A DNA stretch of 64,000 nt. It comes from Clostridium sp. CMCC3677. GTDB taxonomy: Bacteria; Bacillota; Clostridia; Clostridiales; Clostridiaceae. The notes under the pieces were generated by a model, which saw nothing but the letters and a program-made list of their open reading frames with translations, searched no databases and was not told the origin of the DNA. A program made the position numbers and the translations under genes. Of this stretch, positions 44,653 through 52,900 are shown piece by piece. Every line of letters begins with the position of its first letter. Positions within the stretch are counted from its first letter, which is position 1. The stretch lies in contig NZ_JAMQHS010000008.1 in the NCBI RefSeq assembly GCF_023845585.1, forward strand, positions 62,001 to 126,000, read 5' to 3'.

Positions 44653-46041
44653 ATGTCATCAGAAAATAACACCAAAACAGTTGATAAAGTAAATGAAATG
44701 TTACCTATTGGTCAATTAGCAACTTTTGGCTTACAACATGTTCTAGCTATGTATGCAGGAGCTGTTGCAGTTCCACTAATAATTGGAGCTGCTGTAGGCT
44801 TAAGTCCGGAACAACTATCACTCTTAGTAGCTGCAGATCTGTTTACTTGTGGTATAGCAACTTTACTTCAAGCTATAGGTATTGGTAATTTTGCAGGTAT
44901 TAAGTTACCAGTAATATTAGGTTGTACATTTGCAGCAGTAGGTCCTTTAATTATTATTGGTAAAAGTCTTGGTATGGATTATGCTTATGGATCAATAATA
45001 GTTGGAGCTATAGTTGTAATACTAATAGCTCCTTTATATGGAAAACTATTAAAATTTTTTCCTACTGTAGTTACTGGTTCAGTTGTAACAATTATTGGAT
45101 TATCTTTGATTAATGTTGGAATTACTAGTTGCGGTGGCGGTGCTAATGCAACTGATTTTGGTAGTGTACGTAATATACTTCTTTCTATCTTTGTAATGTT
45201 AGTTATTCTTATATCTAATAAATATTTAAAAGGTTTCTTTCAATCTATTGCTGTATTAAATGGTATTATTCTCGGAACAATTGTAGGAGCATTTATGGGA
45301 ATGGTAGACTTCTCAGTTGTTTCAGAAGCTAAATGGATAAGCTTTGTTAAACCATTTACTTTTGGTATTCCTAAATTTAATGCTGGTGCAGTATTCATGA
45401 TGACATTAGTTATGGTGGTTGTTATGATTGAGTCAACAGGTACATTTTTAGGTGTTTCTAAGCTTTGTGATAAGAAATTAAATGAGAAAGATATTGTAAA
45501 AGGTCTAAGAGCAGAAGGTATTGCAACTATTTTAGGTGGCATATTTAATTCATTTCCTTATACAACATTTAATCAAAATCTTGGTTTACTTTCATTAAGT
45601 AAAGTATTTAGCAGATTTGTAGTAGTTGCTTCAGGTATCATACTTATGGCATTAGGACTTATACCTAAATTTGCAGCTTTAGCAACTATAATTCCTCAAC
45701 CTGTAATTGGTGGTGCTACTACAATAATGTTTGGTACTGTTGCTGTTGCTGGTATTAAAATGTTACTTGATATAGATTTGGAAAAAAATTCTAATGTTTT
45801 GATAGTAGCGACTTCTTTAGCAGTTGGATTAGGAATAACTGCTGTACCAACTTTATTATCTCAAACACCTCAATTTGTACAATCAATCTTTGGAAGTGGA
45901 ATAGTTTCAGGTTCAATAGTTGCGATAGTTTTAAATGCATGGTTAAACTATGGTGAGGCTGAAAGTAATTTTAGTGATAATTGTGATGATGATAATCATA
46001 TTAAATTAAAAGATAGACAGGAGTGTAAAATAAAAAGTTAA
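44653..46041 (+). CDS. NCS2-family purine permease (second copy)
   Basis: A 462-residue NCS2 nucleobase transporter with about 12-14 helices, LQHVLAMYAGAVAVPLIIGAA in helix 1, GCTFAAVGPLIIIG and MIESTGTFLGV. It belongs to the same family as the permease at 33890 but is clearly divergent, so the two probably differ in substrate or affinity. Located directly after xdhABC with AGGAGGTATTTTTA as ribosome binding site; a 220-base gap with no obvious promoter separates them, so read-through from the sigma-54 promoter is possible. Confidence 0.92.
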   Translation: MSSENNTKTVDKVNEMLPIGQLATFGLQHVLAMYAGAVAVPLIIGAAVGLSPEQLSLLVAADLFTCGIATLLQAIGIGNFAGIKLPVILGCTFAAVGPLIIIGKSLGMDYAYGSIIVGAIVVILIAPLYGKLLKFFPTVVTGSVVTIIGLSLINVGITSCGGGANATDFGSVRNILLSIFVMLVILISNKYLKGFFQSIAVLNGIILGTIVGAFMGMVDFSVVSEAKWISFVKPFTFGIPKFNAGAVFMMTLVMVVVMIESTGTFLGVSKLCDKKLNEKDIVKGLRAEGIATILGGIFNSFPYTTFNQNLGLLSLSKVFSRFVVVASGIILMALGLIPKFAALATIIPQPVIGGATTIMFGTVAVAGIKMLLDIDLEKNSNVLIVATSLAVGLGITAVPTLLSQTPQFVQSIFGSGIVSGSIVAIVLNAWLNYGEAESNFSDNCDDDNHIKLKDRQECKIKS

Positions 46042-46119
46042 CTATAATAAATTTACATTTAGATTATAGTAAATATAGAAAATTAATAAATATCAAATTA
46101 CAAAAAATAAAAGTTTATA

Positions 46120-46153
46120 TCAAACCTAGTATTTTTATTTATATTAGGTTTGA
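46120..46153. terminator. Weak hairpin after second permease
   Basis: TCAAACCTA pairs with TAGGTTTGA (9 bp, AT-rich loop). Only a short T stretch follows. Confidence 0.5.
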
Positions 46154-46275
46154 TTAAAAATAAAATATATTGAAAAATAAATCATATTTTATACATAATT
46201 GCAAAATTTATACTGGGAACATAAGAATAAATATGTAATAATGTAATTAAAATACAAATAAGGAAGGGGTACCAT

Positions 46276-47307
46276 ATGAGAAAATTAAAAAAAGTTTCAT
46301 CAGTAATACTAGCATTTATATTAATAACAACTTTTTTTATTGGATGTGGAAAAAGTAAAGAAGTAACAAGTAATGTGGATAAAACTATTACTGTTGAAGA
46401 TCAATTAGGAAGAAAAGTAGAGATAAAAAGTGACGTAAATAAGATAGTTTCAAGTTATCCTATTACAACCTCACTTTTGTTAGCTTTAGGCCTTAAAGAT
46501 AAACTTGCAGGTGTTGAAATGAACCCTAAGGTTAGAGAACTTTATAGGAGGATTGCACCAGAATTTTTAGATAAGCCACAAGTTAGTTCAGCTAAAAGTG
46601 TAAATGTAGAAGAATGTGCAAAGATAAATCCAGATTTAGTTATAATTCCAACTAGAACTAAAGAAATGATTCCAAAGTTTGAAGAACTTAATATTCCAGT
46701 TATAGCTGTAGAACCAGAGTCATTAGATTCATTTTTAAATTGTGTAAAGCTTTTGGGCAAATCTACTAATACAGAAGATAGAGCAAATGAAATAGTAAAA
46801 TATTACGAAGATAATTTAGAAAAAATAAAGAAAATAAATGAGAATAATACTAATAGACCTAAGGTTTATTTATCAGGAAGTGCAAATGTTTTAAGAACAT
46901 GTACATCAAAAATGTACCAAAATTATATGATAGAAGCTTCTGGTGGAAATAATGTAACTTCATCTCTTGAAGATGGTCATTGGGTAAATATATCAGCTGA
47001 ACAATTGTTAGCTTATAATCCAGATATAATTTATATAGTTCAATACGCAAAATATAATGTAGAAGATGTTCTTAATGATGAAAGATTAAAAGACGTGAAT
47101 GCAATAAAAAATAAGAAAGTCTTTGTTATTCCATCAGTAATAGAACCTTGGGATTATCCAACTCCATCATCAATTCTAGGTATTCTTTGGATGACAAATA
47201 ATATTAATCCAGATAAATATTCAACAGAAGAATTTGAAAAGACAGCAAAAGATTTTTATAAAAAATTCTTTAATTTAGAAGTAGATAATAAGGATATTGG
47301 AATATGA
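46276..47307 (+). CDS. Substrate-binding lipoprotein of BtuF/FecB-type ABC transporter
   Basis: Class III binding protein, 343 residues, with the lipobox FFIGC (Cys24). It shows the family features QLGRKVEIKSDVNKIV and the C-terminal lobe NPDIIYIVQYAK. This fold carries iron-siderophores, haem, cobalamin or molybdate/tungstate (MolA type). The placement between two purine permease/xanthine dehydrogenase blocks and the selenium-molybdenum cofactor genes makes molybdate a reasonable guess; sequence alone does not prove it. It overlaps the permease gene by 4 bases (ATGA). Confidence 0.85.
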   Translation: MRKLKKVSSVILAFILITTFFIGCGKSKEVTSNVDKTITVEDQLGRKVEIKSDVNKIVSSYPITTSLLLALGLKDKLAGVEMNPKVRELYRRIAPEFLDKPQVSSAKSVNVEECAKINPDLVIIPTRTKEMIPKFEELNIPVIAVEPESLDSFLNCVKLLGKSTNTEDRANEIVKYYEDNLEKIKKINENNTNRPKVYLSGSANVLRTCTSKMYQNYMIEASGGNNVTSSLEDGHWVNISAEQLLAYNPDIIYIVQYAKYNVEDVLNDERLKDVNAIKNKKVFVIPSVIEPWDYPTPSSILGILWMTNNINPDKYSTEEFEKTAKDFYKKFFNLEVDNKDIGI

Positions 47308-48293
47308 ATTTAAAATATTCCAAAGTGATAAGCAGTATTGTTTTATTGTTGTTAATAATTATCTCTCTATTAATAGGTAGATACCATATTAAACCAATAG
47401 ATATAATAAACACCATGTTACATGGACAATCTCATTCATTAGAATTTAATTTAATATGGAACATAAGATTTTCAAGGGTAGTATTAGTTTCAATAAGTGG
47501 AGCTGCATTAGCACTATCCGGAATTGTTTATCAAAGTATTTTTCAAAATCCTATAGTATCTGCTGATGTACTTGGCGTAAGTTCAGGAGCTTCGCTAGGT
47601 GCAGCAATTGCCATAGTATTTTTACCTTTTTCGCCAATAATAATTCAAGTAATGGCATTTGTTTTTGGAATAGGGGCAGTTATTTTCTCATTGCTGTTAT
47701 CTAGGCAAATGAGAAGTAATAGAATATTAGCTCTTATTATAGCGGGAATTGTAACTGGTGCAATATCATCATCATTTTTAATGATAATAAAGTATTTAGC
47801 AGATCCATATAAAGAATTGCCATCAATAGACTTTTGGTTAATGGGTGGGTTTTATAATAGCACATGGAAAAGTGTGATTTATGTATTTATATTAACAACT
47901 ATATCAGCAATAATATTATTTTTATTAAGATGGAAATTAAAAGTACTTACTATGGGAGATGACCAAGCAAAACTATTAGGAGTAAATGTTAAGGTTATTA
48001 GAATAATTGCTATATTTTCAGCAACTCTTTTAGTATCAACTGTAGTTTCAGTAGCAGGTATTATAAGCTGGATAGGTTTACTAGCACCTCATATAGTAAA
48101 GTTTTATGCTAAAGATGATATATCAGAGGTTATGGGATTAACTATGGTAGTTGGAGCAACAATCCTTATAATAGCAGATACTATTGCAAGGAGTTTAACT
48201 TCAGTAGAAATTCCAGTTAGTATATTAACTTCGTTAGTTGGTGCACCATTTTTAGTTTATATTCTTAATCGAAAGGAAAATACTATTAGATGA
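47304..48293 (+). CDS. FecCD/BtuC-family ABC permease
   Basis: A 329-residue membrane permease with about 9-10 helices. Diagnostic stretches are FSRVVLVSISGAALALSGIV, NPIVSADVLGVSSGASLGAA and AGIISWIGLLAPHIVKF, the last forming the ATPase contact. It overlaps both neighbours by 4 bases, so the three genes form one tight transcription unit. Substrate as discussed for the binding protein: iron complex, cobalamin or molybdate. Confidence 0.92.
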   Translation: MNLKYSKVISSIVLLLLIIISLLIGRYHIKPIDIINTMLHGQSHSLEFNLIWNIRFSRVVLVSISGAALALSGIVYQSIFQNPIVSADVLGVSSGASLGAAIAIVFLPFSPIIIQVMAFVFGIGAVIFSLLLSRQMRSNRILALIIAGIVTGAISSSFLMIIKYLADPYKELPSIDFWLMGGFYNSTWKSVIYVFILTTISAIILFLLRWKLKVLTMGDDQAKLLGVNVKVIRIIAIFSATLLVSTVVSVAGIISWIGLLAPHIVKFYAKDDISEVMGLTMVVGATILIIADTIARSLTSVEIPVSILTSLVGAPFLVYILNRKENTIR

Positions 48294-49069
48294 AAAACGA
48301 TTTAGAAATAAATAATTTAACTGTTAAATATTCAAATAAAACAGTACTAAAAGATATCAATTTAGCACTTAATAAAGGTGAAGTTACAATACTTTTAGGA
48401 TTAAATGGAGCTGGAAAAACTACCTTATTAAAGTCTATGATTGGACTTATGAAAAGAACTACTGGTGAAGTAATTTATGATAATAAGGATATATTAAAAC
48501 TTTCGAATAAAGAGAGAGGAAAATTAATATCTTACATTCCTCAAAATTTGCATACAAGCCAGAATTATAGTGTACAAGATGTAATTCTTATGGGGATTAC
48601 ACCATACCTTGGAATGTTTGATATGCCAAGTAAAGAGCATCATGAATTAGTTAAAGATATTTTAAAAAAATTAAATATAGAATATTTAAAAGATAAGTAT
48701 ATAAGTGAAATAAGTGGTGGAGAAAGAAGGCTAGTTTATTTAGCAAGAATATTTATTCAAAATTCTAATATCATACTTTTGGATGAACCAAATACTTTTT
48801 TAGATTATGTAAAACAGCATGAATTTTTTAAATTTATCAGTGATTTGATAAGAAAAAATAATCTAATTAATTTAATTACAGTACATGACATTAATTTAGC
48901 ACTAAGATATGCAGATAAGATAGTTATATTAAGTTCTAATGAAATAGTTGATGTTATAGATTGTAAAGTTAATGGGTATGAGAAAAAATTTGTGAGTTTG
49001 ATGGAAAGAATCTACAATAAAAAACTTGAAATTGCTTATACAAAATTTGGTCCAGTTATAGTTTGTTAG
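48290..49069 (+). CDS. ABC transporter ATPase (FecE/BtuD family)
   Basis: A 259-residue ATPase with Walker A GLNGAGKTT, Q-loop YIPQNL, signature EISGGERRL and Walker B IILLDEPN, followed by HDINLALRYAD. The signature is ISGGE instead of LSGGQ, which is common in this family. Its start codon overlaps the permease stop. It completes the importer encoded by the two preceding genes. Confidence 0.92.
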   Translation: MKNDLEINNLTVKYSNKTVLKDINLALNKGEVTILLGLNGAGKTTLLKSMIGLMKRTTGEVIYDNKDILKLSNKERGKLISYIPQNLHTSQNYSVQDVILMGITPYLGMFDMPSKEHHELVKDILKKLNIEYLKDKYISEISGGERRLVYLARIFIQNSNIILLDEPNTFLDYVKQHEFFKFISDLIRKNNLINLITVHDINLALRYADKIVILSSNEIVDVIDCKVNGYEKKFVSLMERIYNKKLEIAYTKFGPVIVC

Positions 49070-49142
49070 TATGGAATATAGTAAGTTAACATAATAAAGT
49101 TTAACATTTTAAAACTGCATAAAGGAGATAAGTTAACATAAT

Positions 49143-49958
49143 ATGAAAATTTTTAAATGCAAGAATATGAAAATAGATAATGTAACATCGCTAATACAAG
49201 CCTTAAATATAGATATTAATAAAAAAATGATAATTTCATTTGTTGGCGGTGGTGGTAAGACAAGTTCAATATATGAATTAGGATCTGAATTAATTAAATT
49301 AGGTAAGAAGGTCATTATAACGACTACAACTCATATGCAGATGCCTGAAAAAAATTTTGTTTTAACAGATAAAGAGAATGACATTTTAAATTTATTAAAT
49401 ACTGAAAAGATGATTACTGTAGGACAAAAATGTATTAAGAAGTCTGATGAGGATAAATATAGAAATCTAACTCGTAAAGAAAATACTATATGTGATAAAA
49501 ATAAAGGTAGAGAAAAAATACAAGGCTTTTCAATTGAATCTACTAAAAACCTAATAGAATATTGTGATTTTTTATTGATAGAAGCAGATGGAGCAAAAAG
49601 ATTGCCATTAAAAATGCCAGCAAATCATGAACCGGTAATACTAGAAGAAAGTAATTTAGTTATAGGGGTATGTGGTATTGATGCAGTAGGTCAAAGTATT
49701 AAAGAAATATGTCATAGAAAAGAATTAGTTACAGAGTTTTTAAATGTAGATGAAGAACATAAAATCAATGAAGAAGGTATAGCTAAGATTTTATCAAGTG
49801 AAAAAGGTCAAAAGAAAAATGTTAAGTGTGATTATAAAGTGATTGTAAATAAAGTGGACGATGAAGAAAAATTAAATATAGCTAAGAATATTTTTAATGA
49901 ATTTTTAAAGCTAGGAATTAATGAATTAATATTCACAACTTTTAAAGGTGATATTTAA
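49143..49958 (+). CDS. yqeC: Selenium-dependent hydroxylase accessory protein YqeC
   Basis: A 271-residue P-loop protein with the nucleotide-binding loop ISFVGGGGKTSSIYELG near residue 36 and TTTTHMQMPE, then IEADGAKRLPLKMPANHEPV, the signature block of YqeC. YqeC is found almost only with selenium-dependent molybdenum hydroxylases and is thought to help build or insert their labile-selenium cofactor; the reaction is unknown. An AAGGAG lies 15 bases before the ATG, longer than ideal. A 14-base direct repeat (AAGTTAACATAATA) flanks this site. Confidence 0.88.
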   Translation: MKIFKCKNMKIDNVTSLIQALNIDINKKMIISFVGGGGKTSSIYELGSELIKLGKKVIITTTTHMQMPEKNFVLTDKENDILNLLNTEKMITVGQKCIKKSDEDKYRNLTRKENTICDKNKGREKIQGFSIESTKNLIEYCDFLLIEADGAKRLPLKMPANHEPVILEESNLVIGVCGIDAVGQSIKEICHRKELVTEFLNVDEEHKINEEGIAKILSSEKGQKKNVKCDYKVIVNKVDDEEKLNIAKNIFNEFLKLGINELIFTTFKGDI

Positions 49959-49964
49959 AAGTAT

Positions 49965-50005
49965 AAAGTTTTAACGGAATGTGATATATGCATAAGAAAA
50001 AGTGG
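49965..50005 (+). repeat. Dispersed repeat fragment between yqeC and yqeB
   Basis: AAAGTTTTAACGGAATGTGA then TATATGCATAAG…AGTGGACTGAGTAATT matches the left half of the element at 60036, same orientation. Confidence 0.55.
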
Positions 50006-50076
50006 ACTGAGTAATTAAATCAGTTCATAAAAATTTAAGGTATATAGTTTATAAATATTAAAAGGAGTATGGAACT

Positions 50077-50865
50077 ATGATAGTAATAAAGGGTGCTGGA
50101 GACTTGGCAACTGGAGTTGCCACTAGGTTAAAAAAATGTGGATTTGATATAGTTATGACAGAAATTTCACAGCCAACTACAGTAAGAAGAACAGTAGCCT
50201 TTTCGCAAGTTGTTTATGATGAAAAAGTAGAGGTTGAAGGGATAACAGCAGTGCTTGCTTCAAATAAAGAAGACATAAATAAGATTGTTGAAGAAGGAAG
50301 AGTAGCAGTTTTAGTTGATGAAAAAGCAAAGATAATAGATGAAATTGAGCCTGAAATAATAATTGATGCTATTATAGCTAAGAAAAATTTAGGTACAAAG
50401 ATTGATGATGCAAATATTGTAATCGCTTTAGGTCCAGGATTTACAGCAGGAATTGATTGTCATTGTGTTATTGAAACAAAAAGAGGTCATTATTTAGGCA
50501 AAGCGATATATAAGGGAAGTGCTATACCTAATACAGGAGTTCCAGGTGAAGTAGGTGGTTTTAGTAAAGAGAGAATAATAAGAGCTACAACTGATGGAAA
50601 AATAACACCTATATCAAAGATAGGAGATTATGTGAAAAAAGGTGATATTGTAGCATATGTTAATGAAACTCCAGTTTTTGCAAAATTGGATGGTATAGTA
50701 CGTGGAATGCTTCAAAAAGATGTTAATGTTTTTAAAGGAATGAAAAGTGGAGATATTGATCCAAGATGTGAAAAAAATCATTGTTTTACAATTTCAGATA
50801 AAGCTAGATCAATAGGCGGAGGTGTTTTAGAAGCAATTCTGCATTTGAGTAATTTTAAGTTTTAG
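50077..50865 (+). CDS. yqeB: Selenium-dependent molybdenum cofactor protein YqeB
   Basis: A 262-residue protein with a Rossmann-like start MIVIKGAGDLATGVATRLKK and the conserved IVIALGPGFTAGIDCHCVIET centre; the C-terminal half has a barrel-sandwich-like segment (GDYVKKGDIVAYVNETPV). YqeB is a marker of selenium-dependent molybdenum hydroxylases and its distribution follows SelD and YqeC; the biochemical step is unknown. The start has AAGGAGTATGGA upstream. Repeat fragments lie on both sides. Confidence 0.92.
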   Translation: MIVIKGAGDLATGVATRLKKCGFDIVMTEISQPTTVRRTVAFSQVVYDEKVEVEGITAVLASNKEDINKIVEEGRVAVLVDEKAKIIDEIEPEIIIDAIIAKKNLGTKIDDANIVIALGPGFTAGIDCHCVIETKRGHYLGKAIYKGSAIPNTGVPGEVGGFSKERIIRATTDGKITPISKIGDYVKKGDIVAYVNETPVFAKLDGIVRGMLQKDVNVFKGMKSGDIDPRCEKNHCFTISDKARSIGGGVLEAILHLSNFKF

Positions 50866-50915
50866 TAGAATGTTGATATTTGCATACATAAAGCAGACTT
50901 AGAAATTTACTTTAA
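50866..50915 (+). repeat. Degenerate dispersed repeat between yqeB and yedF
   Basis: GAATGTTGATATTTGCATAC then ATAAAGCAGACTTAGAAATT resembles the inner left half of the 60036 element, with several changes. Confidence 0.4.
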
Positions 50916-50961
50916 GAATACTAAAAAGCAAATTTAGAAGAGTATATTTAGGAGGATTATT

Positions 50962-51582
50962 ATGAATAAAATAGTTGATGCAAAGGGAAAGAATTGTCCA
51001 ATACCTGTAATAATGGCTAAGAAGGAAATTGATAATGGAAATGTTAATTTTGTAGTTGAAGTTGATAATAACATAGCTAATGAGAATCTAAAGAAATTAG
51101 GAAATAGTATGAGCTTTGAAATAAAATCCCAAGAAGTTAATGGAATATTTAAAGTACATTTTTTTAAGGGTGAAGCAGATAATAATGAATCAGAAATCTG
51201 TGAAGAATGTAATGAAATAATAGAAGAAATTAAAAGGGATAAATTAAGTAAATGGTCAATATTTATTGGAAAAGAAATTATAGGTTCTGGAAGTGAAGAG
51301 CTTGGAAAGTCTCTTATGAAGATGTATTTTTATACAATGACAGAATCTGATGATTTACCAAAATCAATTTTATTTATGAATGAAGGAGTAAAAATACCAG
51401 CATTAAATGAACAAGTTGTAGAGCATCTAAAAGATTTAGAAAAAAAAGGTGTTGAAATATTAGTTTGTGGTACATGCCTTAACTTCTATGGATTAGAAGA
51501 AGAATTGAAAGTTGGAAAAGTAAGTAACATGTATGAAATATCTAATTATATGAAAGCATCATCAAAAGTTATTACTTTATAG
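50962..51582 (+). CDS. yedF: Sulfurtransferase-like selenium metabolism protein YedF
   Basis: A two-domain protein of 206 residues: an N-terminal TusA-like domain (1-75) with the CPxP motif KNCPIPVIMAK (Cys12), and a C-terminal DsrE-like domain (from about residue 95). It is thought to carry reactive selenium or sulphur to the cofactor machinery. It sits between yqeB and selD, as expected for a selenium carrier feeding SelD. Start ATG 50962 behind TAGGAGGATTATT. Confidence 0.92.
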   Translation: MNKIVDAKGKNCPIPVIMAKKEIDNGNVNFVVEVDNNIANENLKKLGNSMSFEIKSQEVNGIFKVHFFKGEADNNESEICEECNEIIEEIKRDKLSKWSIFIGKEIIGSGSEELGKSLMKMYFYTMTESDDLPKSILFMNEGVKIPALNEQVVEHLKDLEKKGVEILVCGTCLNFYGLEEELKVGKVSNMYEISNYMKASSKVITL

Positions 51583-51589
51583 CATTAGG

Positions 51590-51640
51590 AAAGTTTTTAG
51601 AAGTGTGTTGATATATACATAAGTAGAGTAGATTGAGTAC
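51590..51640 (+). repeat. Dispersed repeat fragment between yedF and selD
   Basis: TTTTTAGAAGTGTGTTGATA then TATACATAAGTAGAGTAGAT then TGAGTA matches the left end of the 60036 element, same orientation. Confidence 0.55.
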
Positions 51641-51721
51641 TTTAATGTATTAACATTACATTAAAACATGATCCAAAATCAGAAAAATACTTTGAAGTAA
51701 TAAGTAAGGGGGAGAGACTAT

Positions 51722-52759
51722 ATGTCAAATGATATAAAACTTACGAGTTTAACTAAAAATTCAGGGTGTGCAGCTAAGATAGGACCGGGAGTTCTTCATA
51801 GTGTATTAAGTAGTTTACCTAAGTTTGAAGATGAAAATTTAATTGTAGGATTTGATACAAGTGATGATGCTTGTGTATACAAAATTAATGATGATACGGT
51901 AGTGATAAAAACAGTAGATTTTTTTCCGCCAATGGTAGATGATCCATATACTTTTGGACAAGTTGCAGCAGCTAATGCCCTTAGTGATGTTTATGCTATG
52001 GGTGGAAATCCTTCAATAGCAATGAATTTAATTTGTTTTCCTTCTTGTTTAGATATATCAATTATGCGTGAGATACTTGCAGGAGGTTACGATAAGGTAA
52101 AAGAAGCTGGAGCAGTAATTGCAGGCGGGCACACTATAGCTGATCCAACACCTAAATATGGACTTTGTGTAAGTGGATTTGCACGTCCAGAAGAAATACT
52201 TTCAAATAGCAATGCTAAAACTGGAGATGTACTTGTACTTACTAAACCTTTAGGAATTGGAATTATGAATACTGCGGCAAAGGCAGAATTAATAGATGAA
52301 AAGAAAATTAAAGAAGTTACATCAATAATGTCTACATTAAATAAGTATGCTAAGGAATGTACTTTAGGATTAGAGATTCATTCATGTACTGATGTTACAG
52401 GATTTGGACTTGTTGGTCATAGTTATGAAATGGCGAGTGGAAGTAAAAAGACGATAGAGCTTTTTAGTAAATCTGTACCAATTATAGATGGAGCATTAGA
52501 TTATGCAAAAATGGGAATTATACCTGAGGGTATGTACAATAACCTTGATTATTTAAAAGATAAGTTTGCAGTAGGGGCTAATATATCACAAGAGTTACAA
52601 GATGTATTGATAGATCCACAAACATCAGGAGGGTTATTACTTTCACTTCCAGAAAAACATGCAAAAGAATTTTTGTCAAGAATGGAAAATTTCACTCCAT
52701 ATGCTAGGATAATAGGTCAAGTACTGGATAAGAGTGAAAAGCCTATAATTATTAAATAA
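51722..52759 (+). CDS. selD: Selenophosphate synthetase (Cys form)
   Basis: Makes selenophosphate from selenide and ATP. Active-site Cys16 and Lys19 lie in NSGCAAKIGPG; GFDTSDDACVY and TVDFFPPMVDDPYTFG are the ATP/metal-binding aspartate motifs. The active-site residue is cysteine, not selenocysteine, so no UGA decoding is needed. Length 345. No selA, selB or tRNA-Sec is seen in the window, and the neighbours are yedF, yqeB and yqeC, so this SelD appears to serve the labile-selenium molybdenum cofactor. Ribosome binding site AAGGGGGAGAG. Confidence 0.95.
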   Translation: MSNDIKLTSLTKNSGCAAKIGPGVLHSVLSSLPKFEDENLIVGFDTSDDACVYKINDDTVVIKTVDFFPPMVDDPYTFGQVAAANALSDVYAMGGNPSIAMNLICFPSCLDISIMREILAGGYDKVKEAGAVIAGGHTIADPTPKYGLCVSGFARPEEILSNSNAKTGDVLVLTKPLGIGIMNTAAKAELIDEKKIKEVTSIMSTLNKYAKECTLGLEIHSCTDVTGFGLVGHSYEMASGSKKTIELFSKSVPIIDGALDYAKMGIIPEGMYNNLDYLKDKFAVGANISQELQDVLIDPQTSGGLLLSLPEKHAKEFLSRMENFTPYARIIGQVLDKSEKPIIIK

Positions 52760-52762
52760 TTT

Positions 52763-52830
52763 GGATATGTTTGTAGTGTATTGTTATATGCATAAACAAA
52801 AATAGAGTGAGTAATTTAACTTGGAAATCC
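52763..52830 (+). repeat. Dispersed repeat fragment between selD and the double-cubane reductase gene
   Basis: GGATATGTTTGTAGTGTATT then GTTATATGCATAAAC…GAGTGAGTAATTTAAC follows the first 70 bases of the 60036 element, same orientation, including the later TCCTAAAATGATTATA segment. Confidence 0.55.
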
Positions 52831-52900
52831 TAAAATGATTATAATCTAATTTTTAAAATATCAAAATATTAAAAAACATTATAAATAAATGGAGGGTATT

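Noticed and set aside
49083-49143. 14-base direct repeat AAGTTAACATAATA flanking the yqeC ribosome binding site
   Set aside because: It is exact, but short and AT-rich; it may be slippage or chance and has no matching inverted element, so it is not called a mobile-element scar.
51722-52759. Selenocysteine (UGA) codons in selD or the hydroxylases
   Set aside because: SelD has a normal Cys codon at the active site, all hydroxylase frames are complete without UGA read-through, and no selA/selB is seen. Selenium here is expected as a labile cofactor.
52889-52900. ATG 52889 as start of the double-cubane reductase gene
   Set aside because: This ATG is part of the GGAGG ribosome binding site; the ATG at 52901 is correctly spaced from it.
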